Assembly (NCBI GenBank): GCA_031289835.1
Contig: JAITOW010000040.1
Location: 1-11,901 of the forward strand
Length of the DNA stretch: 11,901 bases
From: Puniceicoccales bacterium
GTDB lineage: Bacteria; Verrucomicrobiota; Verrucomicrobiia; Opitutales; JAIRKQ01
Direction: 5' to 3'
Every line of letters begins with the position of its first letter. Within the stretch, counting starts at the first letter, position 1. A program made the position numbers and the translations under genes. Shown piece after piece: positions 1 to 7,128 of this stretch. A model generated the notes under the pieces. The model did no database searches and was not told where the DNA came from. It saw only the letters and a program-made list of their open reading frames with translations.

Positions 1-2
1 CA

Positions 3-101
3 GTATACACCGATATAAGGTTATATAATGACGCTTTAAGGCTTCGTGTACCGGCTATTTGGATAGGTGACGCGCGGAAAAATTATGGATACTCATATTA
101 A
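3..101 (+). CDS. 3' end of an unrecognised gene (partial)
   Basis: An open frame enters from the left edge (first full codon at base 3) and gives 32 residues before a TAA at 99-101. The visible tail is mixed basic and aromatic and ends in N-Y-G-Y-S-Y. The other two forward frames stop within the first 30 bases. A strong intrinsic terminator begins 32 bases after the stop, as expected for the end of a real transcription unit, and this is the main reason to call it coding. I do not recognise the family. An aromatic last residue occurs in outer-membrane beta-barrels, but 32 residues are too few to argue that. Confidence 0.5.
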   Translation, partial: VYTDIRLYNDALRLRVPAIWIGDARKNYGYSY

Positions 102-132
102 TTTTTGAATAATTCCAGATTTACAACATCAC

Positions 133-158
133 ACAGGCGGCAAAACCGCCTGTTTTTT
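133..158 (+). terminator. Rho-independent terminator of the upstream gene
   Basis: A perfect 8-bp stem, ACAGGCGG (133-140) with CCGCCTGT (146-153), closes a 5-base loop (CAAAA) and runs directly into a T-run (153-158). The GC-rich stem followed by T residues is the classic + strand form. The reverse strand has no T-run after the stem, so it is one-directional. It isolates the gene ending at 101 from the dnaE unit. Confidence 0.88.
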
Positions 159-246
159 CGTTTGGCAGCTAAAATTGTGGGTTTATCGGCGATTAAGAAA
201 ACTTCGCACGCGCCACAAAATTTCTCCGAATTCATAAATTTTTGGT

Positions 247-260
247 AGTAAACATTTACT
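247..260. repeat. Operator-like inverted repeat
   Basis: AGTAAA-CA-TTTACT is a perfect 6-bp inverted repeat with a 2-base centre. It lies about 15 bases upstream of the best -35-like hexamer in the dnaE leader, so it could be a binding site for a dimeric repressor or activator. No known operator was matched, and in AT-rich DNA such a repeat can arise by chance. Confidence 0.3.
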
Positions 261-274
261 TTTTAGTTAAAATA

Positions 275-302
275 TTGCATCGTGCTTTCGCTTTAAGATA
301 AT
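275..302 (+). promoter_or_regulatory. Possible sigma-70 promoter for dnaE
   Basis: TTGCAT (275-280) and GATAAT (297-302) are separated by 16 bases. The -10 matches TATAAT at five of six positions, the -35 matches TTGACA at only three. A start near 309 would give a leader of roughly 125 bases containing both hairpins. A second -10-like hexamer, TAAAAT at 268-273, has no good -35 partner. Confidence 0.3.
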
Positions 303-354
303 GCAAATTCCTTACCCTCTTTCTTGAGGGTGGCGTAAATTTTCTAAGGTTTTG

Positions 355-489
355 ATGAAAAAGCGGCAAGCAAGCTATTTTGCCATAAAAAGCTTGCGTA
401 TTTTTATGTTTATCGATCATCTTTTTTTATACAATGAGCGGCAAAAATTTTGTACACCTACACCTGCATTCCGACTACAGCATTCTTGA
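355..489 (+). CDS. Short ORF overlapping the dnaE start (possible leader peptide)
   Basis: An ATG at 355 is preceded by TAAGG (345-349) at a 5-base spacing, a better ribosome-binding site than dnaE itself has. It opens a 44-codon frame ending in TGA at 487-489. The product would begin M-K-K-R-Q-A and contain a hydrophobic, aromatic central part. It reads through the terminator-like hairpin at 370-405 and overlaps the first 56 bases of dnaE in another frame. A ribosome on it would melt the hairpin, as in leader-peptide control, but no run of regulatory codons is obvious. It may equally be a chance ORF. Confidence 0.2.
   Translation: MKKRQASYFAIKSLRIFMFIDHLFLYNERQKFCTPTPAFRLQHS
370..405 (+). 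terminator. Terminator-like hairpin (attenuator candidate) before dnaE
   Basis: GCAAGCT (370-376) pairs with AGCTTGC (391-397) over 7 bp. Three more T-A pairs are possible inside the loop, and GTA plus five T residues follow (398-405). It has the shape of an intrinsic terminator but sits only 28 bases before the dnaE ATG. It could end a short leader RNA or attenuate dnaE. GGCAA (365-369) can also pair with TTGCC (380-384), giving a pseudoknot-like order of strands. Confidence 0.45.
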
Positions 490-3400
490 CGGTGCTTGCA
501 AGATGGATCGTTTGTTTGAGCGCGCAAAGGAATTGGATATGCCGGCGATTGCGATTACCGATCACGGCAATGTTTTCGGTATACCGGATTTTATTCAAAA
601 TGCTCAGAGATACGGTATTAAGCCGATTATCGGATGCGAATGCTACACGCTAGTTCATGAAAACATCACCGAACACACGAAATTTTCCCTATATCACACA
701 ACATTGCTGGCAAAAAGCGCCTCCGGATACAGAAATTTGTGCAAGCTTGTCTCCATTGCACACACGCAGGGATTTTATTACAGGCCGCGGATAAATTTCG
801 ATCTTTTAAAAAAATATGGCGATGGGCTGATTTGTCTGACGGGTTGCATGCAAGGATTTGTTCCGCAGATGCTGCTAGCCGGCAACGAGCCCGCTGCGCA
901 GAAGGGAATAGAAGAGTTGATCGATATTTTTGGGTGCGAAAATTTTTTCATCGAAGTGCAAGATCATGGAATTCCTGAGCAGAAGCAAATCCTACCAAAA
1001 TTATTTGCCATCGCCAAGCACAACGACTTACGCGTCGTCGCAACAAACGATGCCCACTATGTGAATCAGTCGGACTGGGAAGCCCACGATGCGATGCTGT
1101 GCATACAGACTGGGGCTAAAATTTCCGATGAAAATCGCATGAAAATGCCGTGGCATCAATTTTATTTGAAGTCGCGCGAGGAAATGGAATTAATATTCAA
1201 AGATCATCGAGAAGCGCTCGATAATTCGCTCGTTATAGCCGACATGTGCGACGTTACCATGCTCCACGGCGAAAACCATTATCCGGTGTTTTTCGATGAG
1301 AATGAGGCTTCCGTTGGCAATCATATTGATTATCTTAAGTCGCTATGTGTAAAAGGGTTAAAAGAGCGGTACGACATAGATTATGGCACCGTTGATAGGA
1401 ACATCGAAGTTGATGGGAGCGATGCTTATAATCCGGTGCATCTGTGCAAGCGCTTTGACTACGAGCTTTCGATCATCGAGCGGACTGGCTTCGTTGACTA
1501 TTTTCTAATTGTTTGGGATTTTGTTAATTGGGCGAAGCAAAATGGGGTTGTGGTTGGTCCCGGGCGTGGTTCGGGAGCAGGATGTTTGCTGGCCTATCTG
1601 CTGAGGATAACGGACATCGACCCAATAAGGTTTGGTTTATTGTTCGAGAGATTTTTAAACCCTGATAGGGTGTCGCCGCCTGATTTCGACATCGATTTTT
1701 GTATGAATCGCCGCAGTGATGTCATCGACTATGTCCGCAGTAAGTATGGGAAGGATCACGTGGCAAACATAATTACCTTCGGCACGCTGGGGGCGAAAAT
1801 GGTCGTGCGCGATGTCTGCAGAGTTTACGATATTCCCTACGAGGAGGCGAATCGTTTGGCCAAGATGATTCCCGACGATTTGCACGTTACCCTCAGTGAA
1901 GCCCTGGCCAAATCGGCGGAACTGCGCGCTGAACAGCAGAAAAGTCCGCAGATTGCCAAAATTTTGAAGGAGTGCCAGGTTTTGGAGGGGATGGTTCGAA
2001 ACGTCGGTACGCACGCCTGCGGCATTATTATTTCCGACCAGCCCACCGATGATCTCGTGCCCGTGACGCTGCAGGAGGGTTGCCTGACGACACAGTATGC
2101 GAAGGAGGCCGTTGAAGAATTAGGTCTGCTCAAAATGGACTTCCTTGGGCTTAAAACTTTGACTGTCATCGACATAGCCGAGCGCAATATTCGGCGCCGC
2201 GACGGATTTAAGGACTTCAGTGTTGCCGACATGCCCCTTGAAGACAAGGAAACATTCGATCTGATGAACAGCGGCGAAACCATAGGGGTGTTTCAATTTG
2301 AATCCGCCGGAATTCAGCGGTGGTGCAGGCAATTCGGATTTTCCAGCATTGACGAAATCAGCGCCCTAAGTGCGCTCTATCGACCGGGTCCAATGGAATG
2401 GTTACCGGACTATGTTGCTGGAAAAAGGGATCCGGCAAAGATCAAATATTCCCACCCGCTTCTGAAGAATATTTGCAAATCCACCTTTGGGATCATTGTT
2501 TACCAGGAACAGGTCATGCAAGCCGCGCGGGTGATCGCTGGATGTTCCCTTAGTCAGGCCGACATTTTGCGCCGCGCCATGGGCAAGAAGAAAGTGGACG
2601 TTATGAATGCGCAGCGGGAGTCATTTGTGAAAGGAGCGGCCGAACACAACAAAATCCCGCGGGCTAAGGCGGAAGAAATTTTTTCCGTTCTCGAGAAATT
2701 CGCCGGCTACGGATTCAATAAATCCCACGCCGATGCATACGCCGTTATCGGATATCGCACGGCATACCTAAAAGCGCATTTCCCTGTCGAATTCATGGCT
2801 GCACTGATGTCCTGTGACCTCGGCAATGCGGATAAAATAGAACTGTTCATCGCCGAAGCAACCAAAATGGGGACCCCAGTTTTGGGTCCCGACATCAACC
2901 AGTCGCTCAATGATTTTACACCCTATATTTCTGGAAATGAAGGACATATTCGCTTTGGCTTATCGGCAATAAAGGGCGTTGGGGACGTCGCTGCGAAGAA
3001 TATCATGTGCGAGCGTGATAAGTGTGGAGGGTTTAAAAATTTCGTTGAATTTTCACAATTCGTTGATACTCGGGTAGTTAATAAAAGAGTGTTTGAGGCG
3101 TTGATCCTGAGTGGGGCCTTTGACTCATTCGGATGCGATAGGCAACATTTGATGAATTCTTTGCCGAATATTTTGCAGGAGGCCGCCAATGTGCAGCGGG
3201 AAAAAAGCAGCGGACAAACTTCTCTTTTCGACATGTTTAACAGCTGCAATTCCGTTGTGTCCATCGATGTCAGTGGCGCCAAGATGTCGAAGTTTGACAA
3301 GCTGAAAAACGAAAAAACGACGCTAGGATTTTATGTTTCCGGGCATCCAATGGTGGAGTACAAGGACATAGCTCCAATCATTAATTCTCCCGCAAGCGGC

Positions 3401-4003
3401 GATTTAAGCGGTTTGCAGGATCGGGAAAGTTTTCGTGTGTGCGGCATTATAAGCGGAATTGTGAAAAAATTCACCAAAAAGGATAGCAGAGCGTGGGCCC
3501 TTTTTCAATGTGACACCGGTAAATCGGTCGTGCAAATGAACTGTTTCCCGGACAGCTTTGAAAATTTTGGGCATAAAATTAGGGAAAATGAGCTTGTTGT
3601 TATAGCGGGAATGGCGCGGGTCCGCGACGGCAACAGTGGCTACAGCGTTAGCGATATTGAGCTAATTTCTAGCGCCCTAAATCATATGATAAGTGGCATA
3701 GATTGGGTATTGGACGCCGAATCAAGTCAGCTCGATGAGTTCATCATGGCGATCAACGATTTCATTCAAAACAACGAAGGAAATACTGAAAATGTGCTGC
3801 ACTTTGAGTTTAAGGACGGGCATCGCGAGCTCGCAAAGATGTCTTCGGCGCTTAGGAGCAAATTCGATTTGGAGACTGTGAAAGGGTTGAAATCAGCGGC
3901 GGCGGTAAAAAGCATTTCGTTCAGGGCGCAAAAATTGTCCAAGAACGAGGAGAAAAGTATTTCAAAAATACATTTTAATTTCAATAATTCCCGCCGTGGC
4001 TGA
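434..4003 (+). CDS. dnaE: DNA polymerase III subunit alpha
   Basis: This is the catalytic subunit of the replicative polymerase holoenzyme, 1189 residues, close to the usual 1150-1200. The N-terminal PHP domain keeps its metal-ligand motifs: H-L-H-L-H-S (8-13), D43-H44, E69, H88, and N-D-A-H (205-208). The polymerase core has G-P-G-R-G-S-G-A-G (375-383) and the catalytic aspartates in P-D-F-D-I-D-F (D417 and D419) and K-M-D-F-L-G (D569). A helix-hairpin-helix segment lies near 838-850. Q-T-S-L-F-D (928-933) fits the sliding-clamp-binding consensus. An OB-fold region follows at about 997-1079. ATG 434 is the only start: an in-frame TAA lies at 386-388 and no GTG or TTG lies between. No Shine-Dalgarno sequence precedes it; the leader is T-rich. 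The next gene overlaps its last 8 bases. Confidence 0.97.
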   Translation: MSGKNFVHLHLHSDYSILDGACKMDRLFERAKELDMPAIAITDHGNVFGIPDFIQNAQRYGIKPIIGCECYTLVHENITEHTKFSLYHTTLLAKSASGYRNLCKLVSIAHTQGFYYRPRINFDLLKKYGDGLICLTGCMQGFVPQMLLAGNEPAAQKGIEELIDIFGCENFFIEVQDHGIPEQKQILPKLFAIAKHNDLRVVATNDAHYVNQSDWEAHDAMLCIQTGAKISDENRMKMPWHQFYLKSREEMELIFKDHREALDNSLVIADMCDVTMLHGENHYPVFFDENEASVGNHIDYLKSLCVKGLKERYDIDYGTVDRNIEVDGSDAYNPVHLCKRFDYELSIIERTGFVDYFLIVWDFVNWAKQNGVVVGPGRGSGAGCLLAYLLRITDIDPIRFGLLFERFLNPDRVSPPDFDIDFCMNRRSDVIDYVRSKYGKDHVANIITFGTLGAKMVVRDVCRVYDIPYEEANRLAKMIPDDLHVTLSEALAKSAELRAEQQKSPQIAKILKECQVLEGMVRNVGTHACGIIISDQPTDDLVPVTLQEGCLTTQYAKEAVEELGLLKMDFLGLKTLTVIDIAERNIRRRDGFKDFSVADMPLEDKETFDLMNSGETIGVFQFESAGIQRWCRQFGFSSIDEISALSALYRPGPMEWLPDYVAGKRDPAKIKYSHPLLKNICKSTFGIIVYQEQVMQAARVIAGCSLSQADILRRAMGKKKVDVMNAQRESFVKGAAEHNKIPRAKAEEIFSVLEKFAGYGFNKSHADAYAVIGYRTAYLKAHFPVEFMAALMSCDLGNADKIELFIAEATKMGTPVLGPDINQSLNDFTPYISGNEGHIRFGLSAIKGVGDVAAKNIMCERDKCGGFKNFVEFSQFVDTRVVNKRVFEALILSGAFDSFGCDRQHLMNSLPNILQEAANVQREKSSGQTSLFDMFNSCNSVVSIDVSGAKMSKFDKLKNEKTTLGFYVSGHPMVEYKDIAPIINSPASGDLSGLQDRESFRVCGIISGIVKKFTKKDSRAWALFQCDTGKSVVQMNCFPDSFENFGHKIRENELVVIAGMARVRDGNSGYSVSDIELISSALNHMISGIDWVLDAESSQLDEFIMAINDFIQNNEGNTENVLHFEFKDGHRELAKMSSALRSKFDLETVKGLKSAAAVKSISFRAQKLSKNEEKSISKIHFNFNNSRRG

Positions 4004-4946
4004 CATCGTTAAAGTTGAGAAACTTTCGAAAAAATACGGTAAATTCATTGCTCTGAACAATGTTTCGTTCATCCTATCTCGGGGAAAAATCGTTGGTTTG
4101 ATCGGTCCGAATGGTGCCGGGAAAACGTCTCTGTTGAAAATTTTATCCGGATTAATGCCGGCCAATTCGGGACAGGCTTCCATAGGCGGTGTCGATTTAG
4201 CTGAGCGTCCGAATTTGGCCAAAGACAAGATTTCTTTCATGGCGGAGAGCAATCCGCTGGCCGATCACATGCGTGTCGGTGAATATTTGCGCTTTCGAGC
4301 TGCACTGAAAGGTATCAAAGATGTTCGCCTAAATGTTGAGAAGGTCATGCGCAAGTGCGACATTTACTACGATGCTCGATATAAGATGATAAAAAATTTG
4401 TCGAAGGGGTATCGGCAGCGCGTTGGCATCGCCGATGCTTTGCTTGGCGACAGCGAACTGATAATTTTGGATGAGCCGACGATTGGCCTCGATCCCAAGC
4501 AAATTATTCTCATCAGGCAAACATTGCTTGGGCTCCGCGGTTCGCGCACGCTGCTGATTTCGAGTCATATTTTGTCAGAACTTGAAACGATTTGCGATTA
4601 TTTTATCATCATAAATAGCGGAGAAATTGTCGCAACTGGTTCATTGGAAGAAATTTGCAAATCTAAGATCCGTTCAAATATTATGCATATCGATCTCGCC
4701 TTGAACTGCGTATCCGATGAAACCATTTCCGATTTTTTGAGTAAAAACCGACTGACGCCCGTCGACACGGAACCGGGTAAAACCCGTGAAAATTTGCGCG
4801 TTGAATTCAAAATTGATAGCTGCCGTATGGGAGAAATTGTAAAATCGGCTGCGGATTACTTTGGCGAATATTTGTTGGGCATTGGCCGCGAATCTTCCTC
4901 TTTGGAAGAGGTGTTTTTATCGGCCACCAGGCGCTACAGGGACTAA
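3996..4946 (+). CDS. ABC transporter ATP-binding protein, GldA-like
   Basis: This 316-residue cytoplasmic ATPase should power the permease encoded next. Visible motifs are Walker A G-P-N-G-A-G-K-T (37-44), the signature L-S-K-G-Y-R-Q-R (135-142), Walker B L-I-I-L-D-E-P (155-161), the D-loop L-D-P-K-Q-I, and the switch histidine H191 in S-S-H-I-L. The Q-loop region has an acidic A-E-S-N-P-L segment instead of glutamine, resembling the P-E-H-N-P-L of GldA-type ATPases. A roughly 100-residue C-terminal extension follows the nucleotide-binding domain, common in ABC-2 export ATPases. The start is GTG 3996, overlapping the dnaE stop by 8 bases with no Shine-Dalgarno sequence, so translation is probably coupled to dnaE. 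The substrate cannot be told. Confidence 0.92.
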   Translation: MADIVKVEKLSKKYGKFIALNNVSFILSRGKIVGLIGPNGAGKTSLLKILSGLMPANSGQASIGGVDLAERPNLAKDKISFMAESNPLADHMRVGEYLRFRAALKGIKDVRLNVEKVMRKCDIYYDARYKMIKNLSKGYRQRVGIADALLGDSELIILDEPTIGLDPKQIILIRQTLLGLRGSRTLLISSHILSELETICDYFIIINSGEIVATGSLEEICKSKIRSNIMHIDLALNCVSDETISDFLSKNRLTPVDTEPGKTRENLRVEFKIDSCRMGEIVKSAADYFGEYLLGIGRESSSLEEVFLSATRRYRD

Positions 4947-4950
4947 ATTT

Positions 4951-4955
4951 GGAGG
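4951..4955 (+). promoter_or_regulatory. Strong ribosome-binding site that sets the permease start
   Basis: GGAGG at 4951-4955 lies 4 bases before ATG 4960. The frame is open upstream to an ATG at 4861, which would give 33 extra residues inside the ATPase gene. This site and the typical permease N-terminus favour 4960. Confidence 0.8.
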
Positions 4956-4959
4956 TTTT

Positions 4960-5721
4960 ATGCGAAAATTTTACGTGCTATTTAAATACGAAATTCACAA
5001 ATTGCTGGTTTCGTCGTCCACGTATTTTATTGGCGCCGTTTTCATGGCCATATTGACGCTAATTTACATGTTTACGCTGCGCGAATTCATTTTGAGCGAC
5101 CAAGATTTCACTTTCATGCACGCATTTTTGCGACATTGTTGGATCCCTGTTTTGCTCGGGGTTCCGTTGCTAACCATGCGAACTTTTTCCGAGGATTACA
5201 AAATCGGCATGATCCAATCGATAAAAACTACGTCAATCGGGGATTTTTCAATAGTTGTGGCGAAATTTTTGTCGACATATTTGTTTTACACTGCCCTATG
5301 GGTGAATTCGCTACTGCTCGCATTTTTGCTGCCATTGCTAGTTCCATCTATTGTGAGCAGTGGTTCATTTTTCGCGACTTACAATTTGACTGGAGGATAT
5401 CTTTATATTCTCCTCTCGGGGCTATTATTTATCGCGATCGGCATATTTTTCAGTAGTTTGACGGAAAATCAGGTGCTGTCGGGATCGCTGTCATTCATCG
5501 CGATTTTTGCAATGTTTCTAAGCGGACCGATATTTTCATCGAAGGTACTATCATCCGGTACGCTCATAAATCACGCGTTTATCCGCCCTCTAAACATTTT
5601 CAACCAGATGGATAGCGCCTGTTTGGGGGTGTTCGATACGCGGGTTTTTGTTCTGTATGTGAGTTTGAGCCTGTTGTTTTTGGCATTCGCCAAGATTGCA
5701 TTGGAAAAAAAGTTTAGCTGA
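4960..5721 (+). CDS. ABC-2 type permease, GldF-like
   Basis: This is the membrane channel partner of the preceding ATPase, 253 residues. About six hydrophobic segments can be seen, near residues 21-40, 58-73, 104-127, 145-165, 173-193 and 229-248. Between the second and third lies P-L-L-T-M-R-T-F-S-E-D, followed by G-M-I-Q-S-I-K-T-T. This matches the cytoplasmic P-L-L-T-M-R..E segment typical of GldF-like permeases. F-F-S-S-L-T-E-N-Q (about 163-171) is another family-like stretch. The gene starts 13 bases after the ATPase stop and ends 6 bases before the GldG-like gene. It is short and single-domain, so the exporter probably works as a dimer of this chain with two ATPases. Confidence 0.88.
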   Translation: MRKFYVLFKYEIHKLLVSSSTYFIGAVFMAILTLIYMFTLREFILSDQDFTFMHAFLRHCWIPVLLGVPLLTMRTFSEDYKIGMIQSIKTTSIGDFSIVVAKFLSTYLFYTALWVNSLLLAFLLPLLVPSIVSSGSFFATYNLTGGYLYILLSGLLFIAIGIFFSSLTENQVLSGSLSFIAIFAMFLSGPIFSSKVLSSGTLINHAFIRPLNIFNQMDSACLGVFDTRVFVLYVSLSLLFLAFAKIALEKKFS

Positions 5722-5727
5722 AATCCC

Positions 5728-7125
5728 ATGCTGAAATTCGAACACTCCAATGGAATCAGACGATTGAGCCGCGTATTTTTTACATTATTTGTGTGTCTAT
5801 GGGCGCTATTGGCGATTGCATTGTCCGGGCACTGTTTTCGTAGGACATATATCGGTAACAATGCAACTAACAAATTGTCCGCAAAGACCTTAAAAATGCT
5901 ATCGACCTTAAAATTTCCGCTCGAAATATACGTGATAATGGAAAATGTGGAGTCGGATGGTACCGATTTGGTGAGGAAGGATGTATCGAAACTGTTGGGT
6001 GAGTACGCCGATTGTGCCCGCGGAGCTAGCGTCAAGGTGGAATTCGTAGATTTAGCTAGCGTTAAGTCTAGGAATCTCGTAGAATCGGCCATGTTTTTGC
6101 CCGCAAAGGCGATTCTTTTGAAATACGCAAATGGGAGAAAATTTATTGCCATCGAAGAACTGTATGATGTGCGCAATGGCGAAGTTGTGGGGTTCCGAGG
6201 CGAGCGTGTTTTAACCGATGCCATCGGAGATCTTGTCACGGAGAAGAAGAAAACTATTTATTTCCTGACAGGTCATGGAGAATGCGACGTGACCGATGTT
6301 TCCGTTAGCTACGGGTTGTCGACATTGGCAAACATCTTGCGCGGCAAAAATTATGATGTAAAAATTTTGGACCTTAATCGAAGCTTCGGTGTACCGGACG
6401 ATGTGGATTTGGTGGCACTTTGGGGGCCCAAAGTGGCTCTGTTGCCCGCGGAAGTACTGGCCCTGAAAAAATTCTTGGATGAGCGTGGTGGAAAAATAAT
6501 GGTTGGATTGGGTGGTGCGAATGACGCGGTATTGACCGAATTTTTTGCGGATCACGGCATATACGCAAATCTCCGCGATAAAATTTCTCCGTTGATTGAT
6601 TCCGCAAGAATCTTGCACGATTTGGTTATTAATAAGTATGCGCAGCACAAAATTACCCGAGAACTTATTAATTTTAAGGTGCCGGTCGTTTGCGGCGAAA
6701 CCTATGAGGTAAGAGAGGCCGATTGGACGGTCGAAGACGATCAATTCGCGGTCACAGATTTGTTGCAAGTGGACGTCGCTTCGGAGGTTGCGGGAAGTGG
6801 CAGCCAATTCATCATCGCTGCCCTGTCCGAAAAGCGAATGTCGATCGCGGTTGACATTTTGGCGGGTAAACTGCTCGTCTTTGGTTGCTCCGATTTTGCG
6901 ATCAATTCACGCATAAATATCCTTGGTAACAGGATGCTGTTCTGCGGTGCCGTGGACTACATGTGCGGCGTTGATGACAGTCTCGACATAGATTCCTTTC
7001 CCATACCAAAATATCGCCTAACCCTCACGGAGAGGCAATATTTCCTAATTACGGTTTTAAGCTGCGCCGTTTGCTGTGGTTTCGTCGCAATTGGGGTAGT
7101 GGTTTACCTGCTTAGGAGAAAGTAA
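5728..7125 (+). CDS. GldG-like ABC transporter auxiliary protein
   Basis: The product is 465 residues with one hydrophobic segment near the N-terminus (about 16-34) and one at the C-terminus (about 437-461), just before a basic R-R-K tail. The large domain between should lie outside the cytoplasmic membrane. It contains Y-F-L-T-G-H-G-E (178-185), a hallmark of the GldG / ABC-transport auxiliary family, and a later L-V-A-L-W-G-P-K segment where relatives usually have a comparable hydrophobic strand plus G-P. This anchor-domain-anchor plan and its place after an ABC-2 permease support the call. The ATG lies 6 bases after the permease stop with no clear Shine-Dalgarno sequence, suggesting translational coupling. 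The molecular role of the family is unsettled, and a gliding function is not implied. Confidence 0.85.
   Translation: MLKFEHSNGIRRLSRVFFTLFVCLWALLAIALSGHCFRRTYIGNNATNKLSAKTLKMLSTLKFPLEIYVIMENVESDGTDLVRKDVSKLLGEYADCARGASVKVEFVDLASVKSRNLVESAMFLPAKAILLKYANGRKFIAIEELYDVRNGEVVGFRGERVLTDAIGDLVTEKKKTIYFLTGHGECDVTDVSVSYGLSTLANILRGKNYDVKILDLNRSFGVPDDVDLVALWGPKVALLPAEVLALKKFLDERGGKIMVGLGGANDAVLTEFFADHGIYANLRDKISPLIDSARILHDLVINKYAQHKITRELINFKVPVVCGETYEVREADWTVEDDQFAVTDLLQVDVASEVAGSGSQFIIAALSEKRMSIAVDILAGKLLVFGCSDFAINSRINILGNRMLFCGAVDYMCGVDDSLDIDSFPIPKYRLTLTERQYFLITVLSCAVCCGFVAIGVVVYLLRRK
7114..7118 (+). promoter_or_regulatory. Ribosome-binding site that sets the GTG start at 7129
   Basis: AGGAG (7114-7118) sits 10 bases before the GTG start at 7129, inside the last codons of the GldG-like gene. 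It supports GTG as the start, in the absence of a nearby ATG. Confidence 0.6.
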
Positions 7126-7128
7126 TCC

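Larger units (their letters stand above)
159..433 (+). other. Intergenic leader of dnaE with several inverted repeats
   Basis: This stretch has no convincing long gene on either strand and nothing that looks like a tRNA. It holds, in order: an imperfect inverted repeat (TTGTGG at 175-180 with CCACAA at 213-218); a short palindrome at 247-260; a weak promoter-like pair at 275-302; a 6-bp hairpin at 314-331 (ACCCTC/GAGGGT, loop of 6); and a terminator-like hairpin at 370-405. A short ORF begins at 355. The density of structure suggests a regulated dnaE leader or a small RNA, but that is inference. Confidence 0.45.

Noticed and set aside
430..435. TACAAT at the dnaE start as a -10 box
   Set aside because: No -35 lies 16-18 bases upstream, and transcription from it would begin after the only usable dnaE start codon.
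1655..2332. Open frames on the minus strand and in other frames inside dnaE
   Set aside because: They lie wholly within the strongly conserved dnaE frame, have no family features or ribosome-binding sites, and look like by-products of its codon use.
6024..6066. Near-identical 13-base repeats 30 bases apart (6024-6036 and 6054-6066) in the GldG-like gene
   Set aside because: They encode two A-S-V-K stretches in an otherwise unrelated segment. One pair with a mismatch is compatible with chance.
5571..6807. Long minus-strand open frames (up to 222 residues) across the permease and GldG-like genes
   Set aside because: The + strand genes there carry recognisable motifs, tight operon spacing and membrane segments. 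The minus frames show none.
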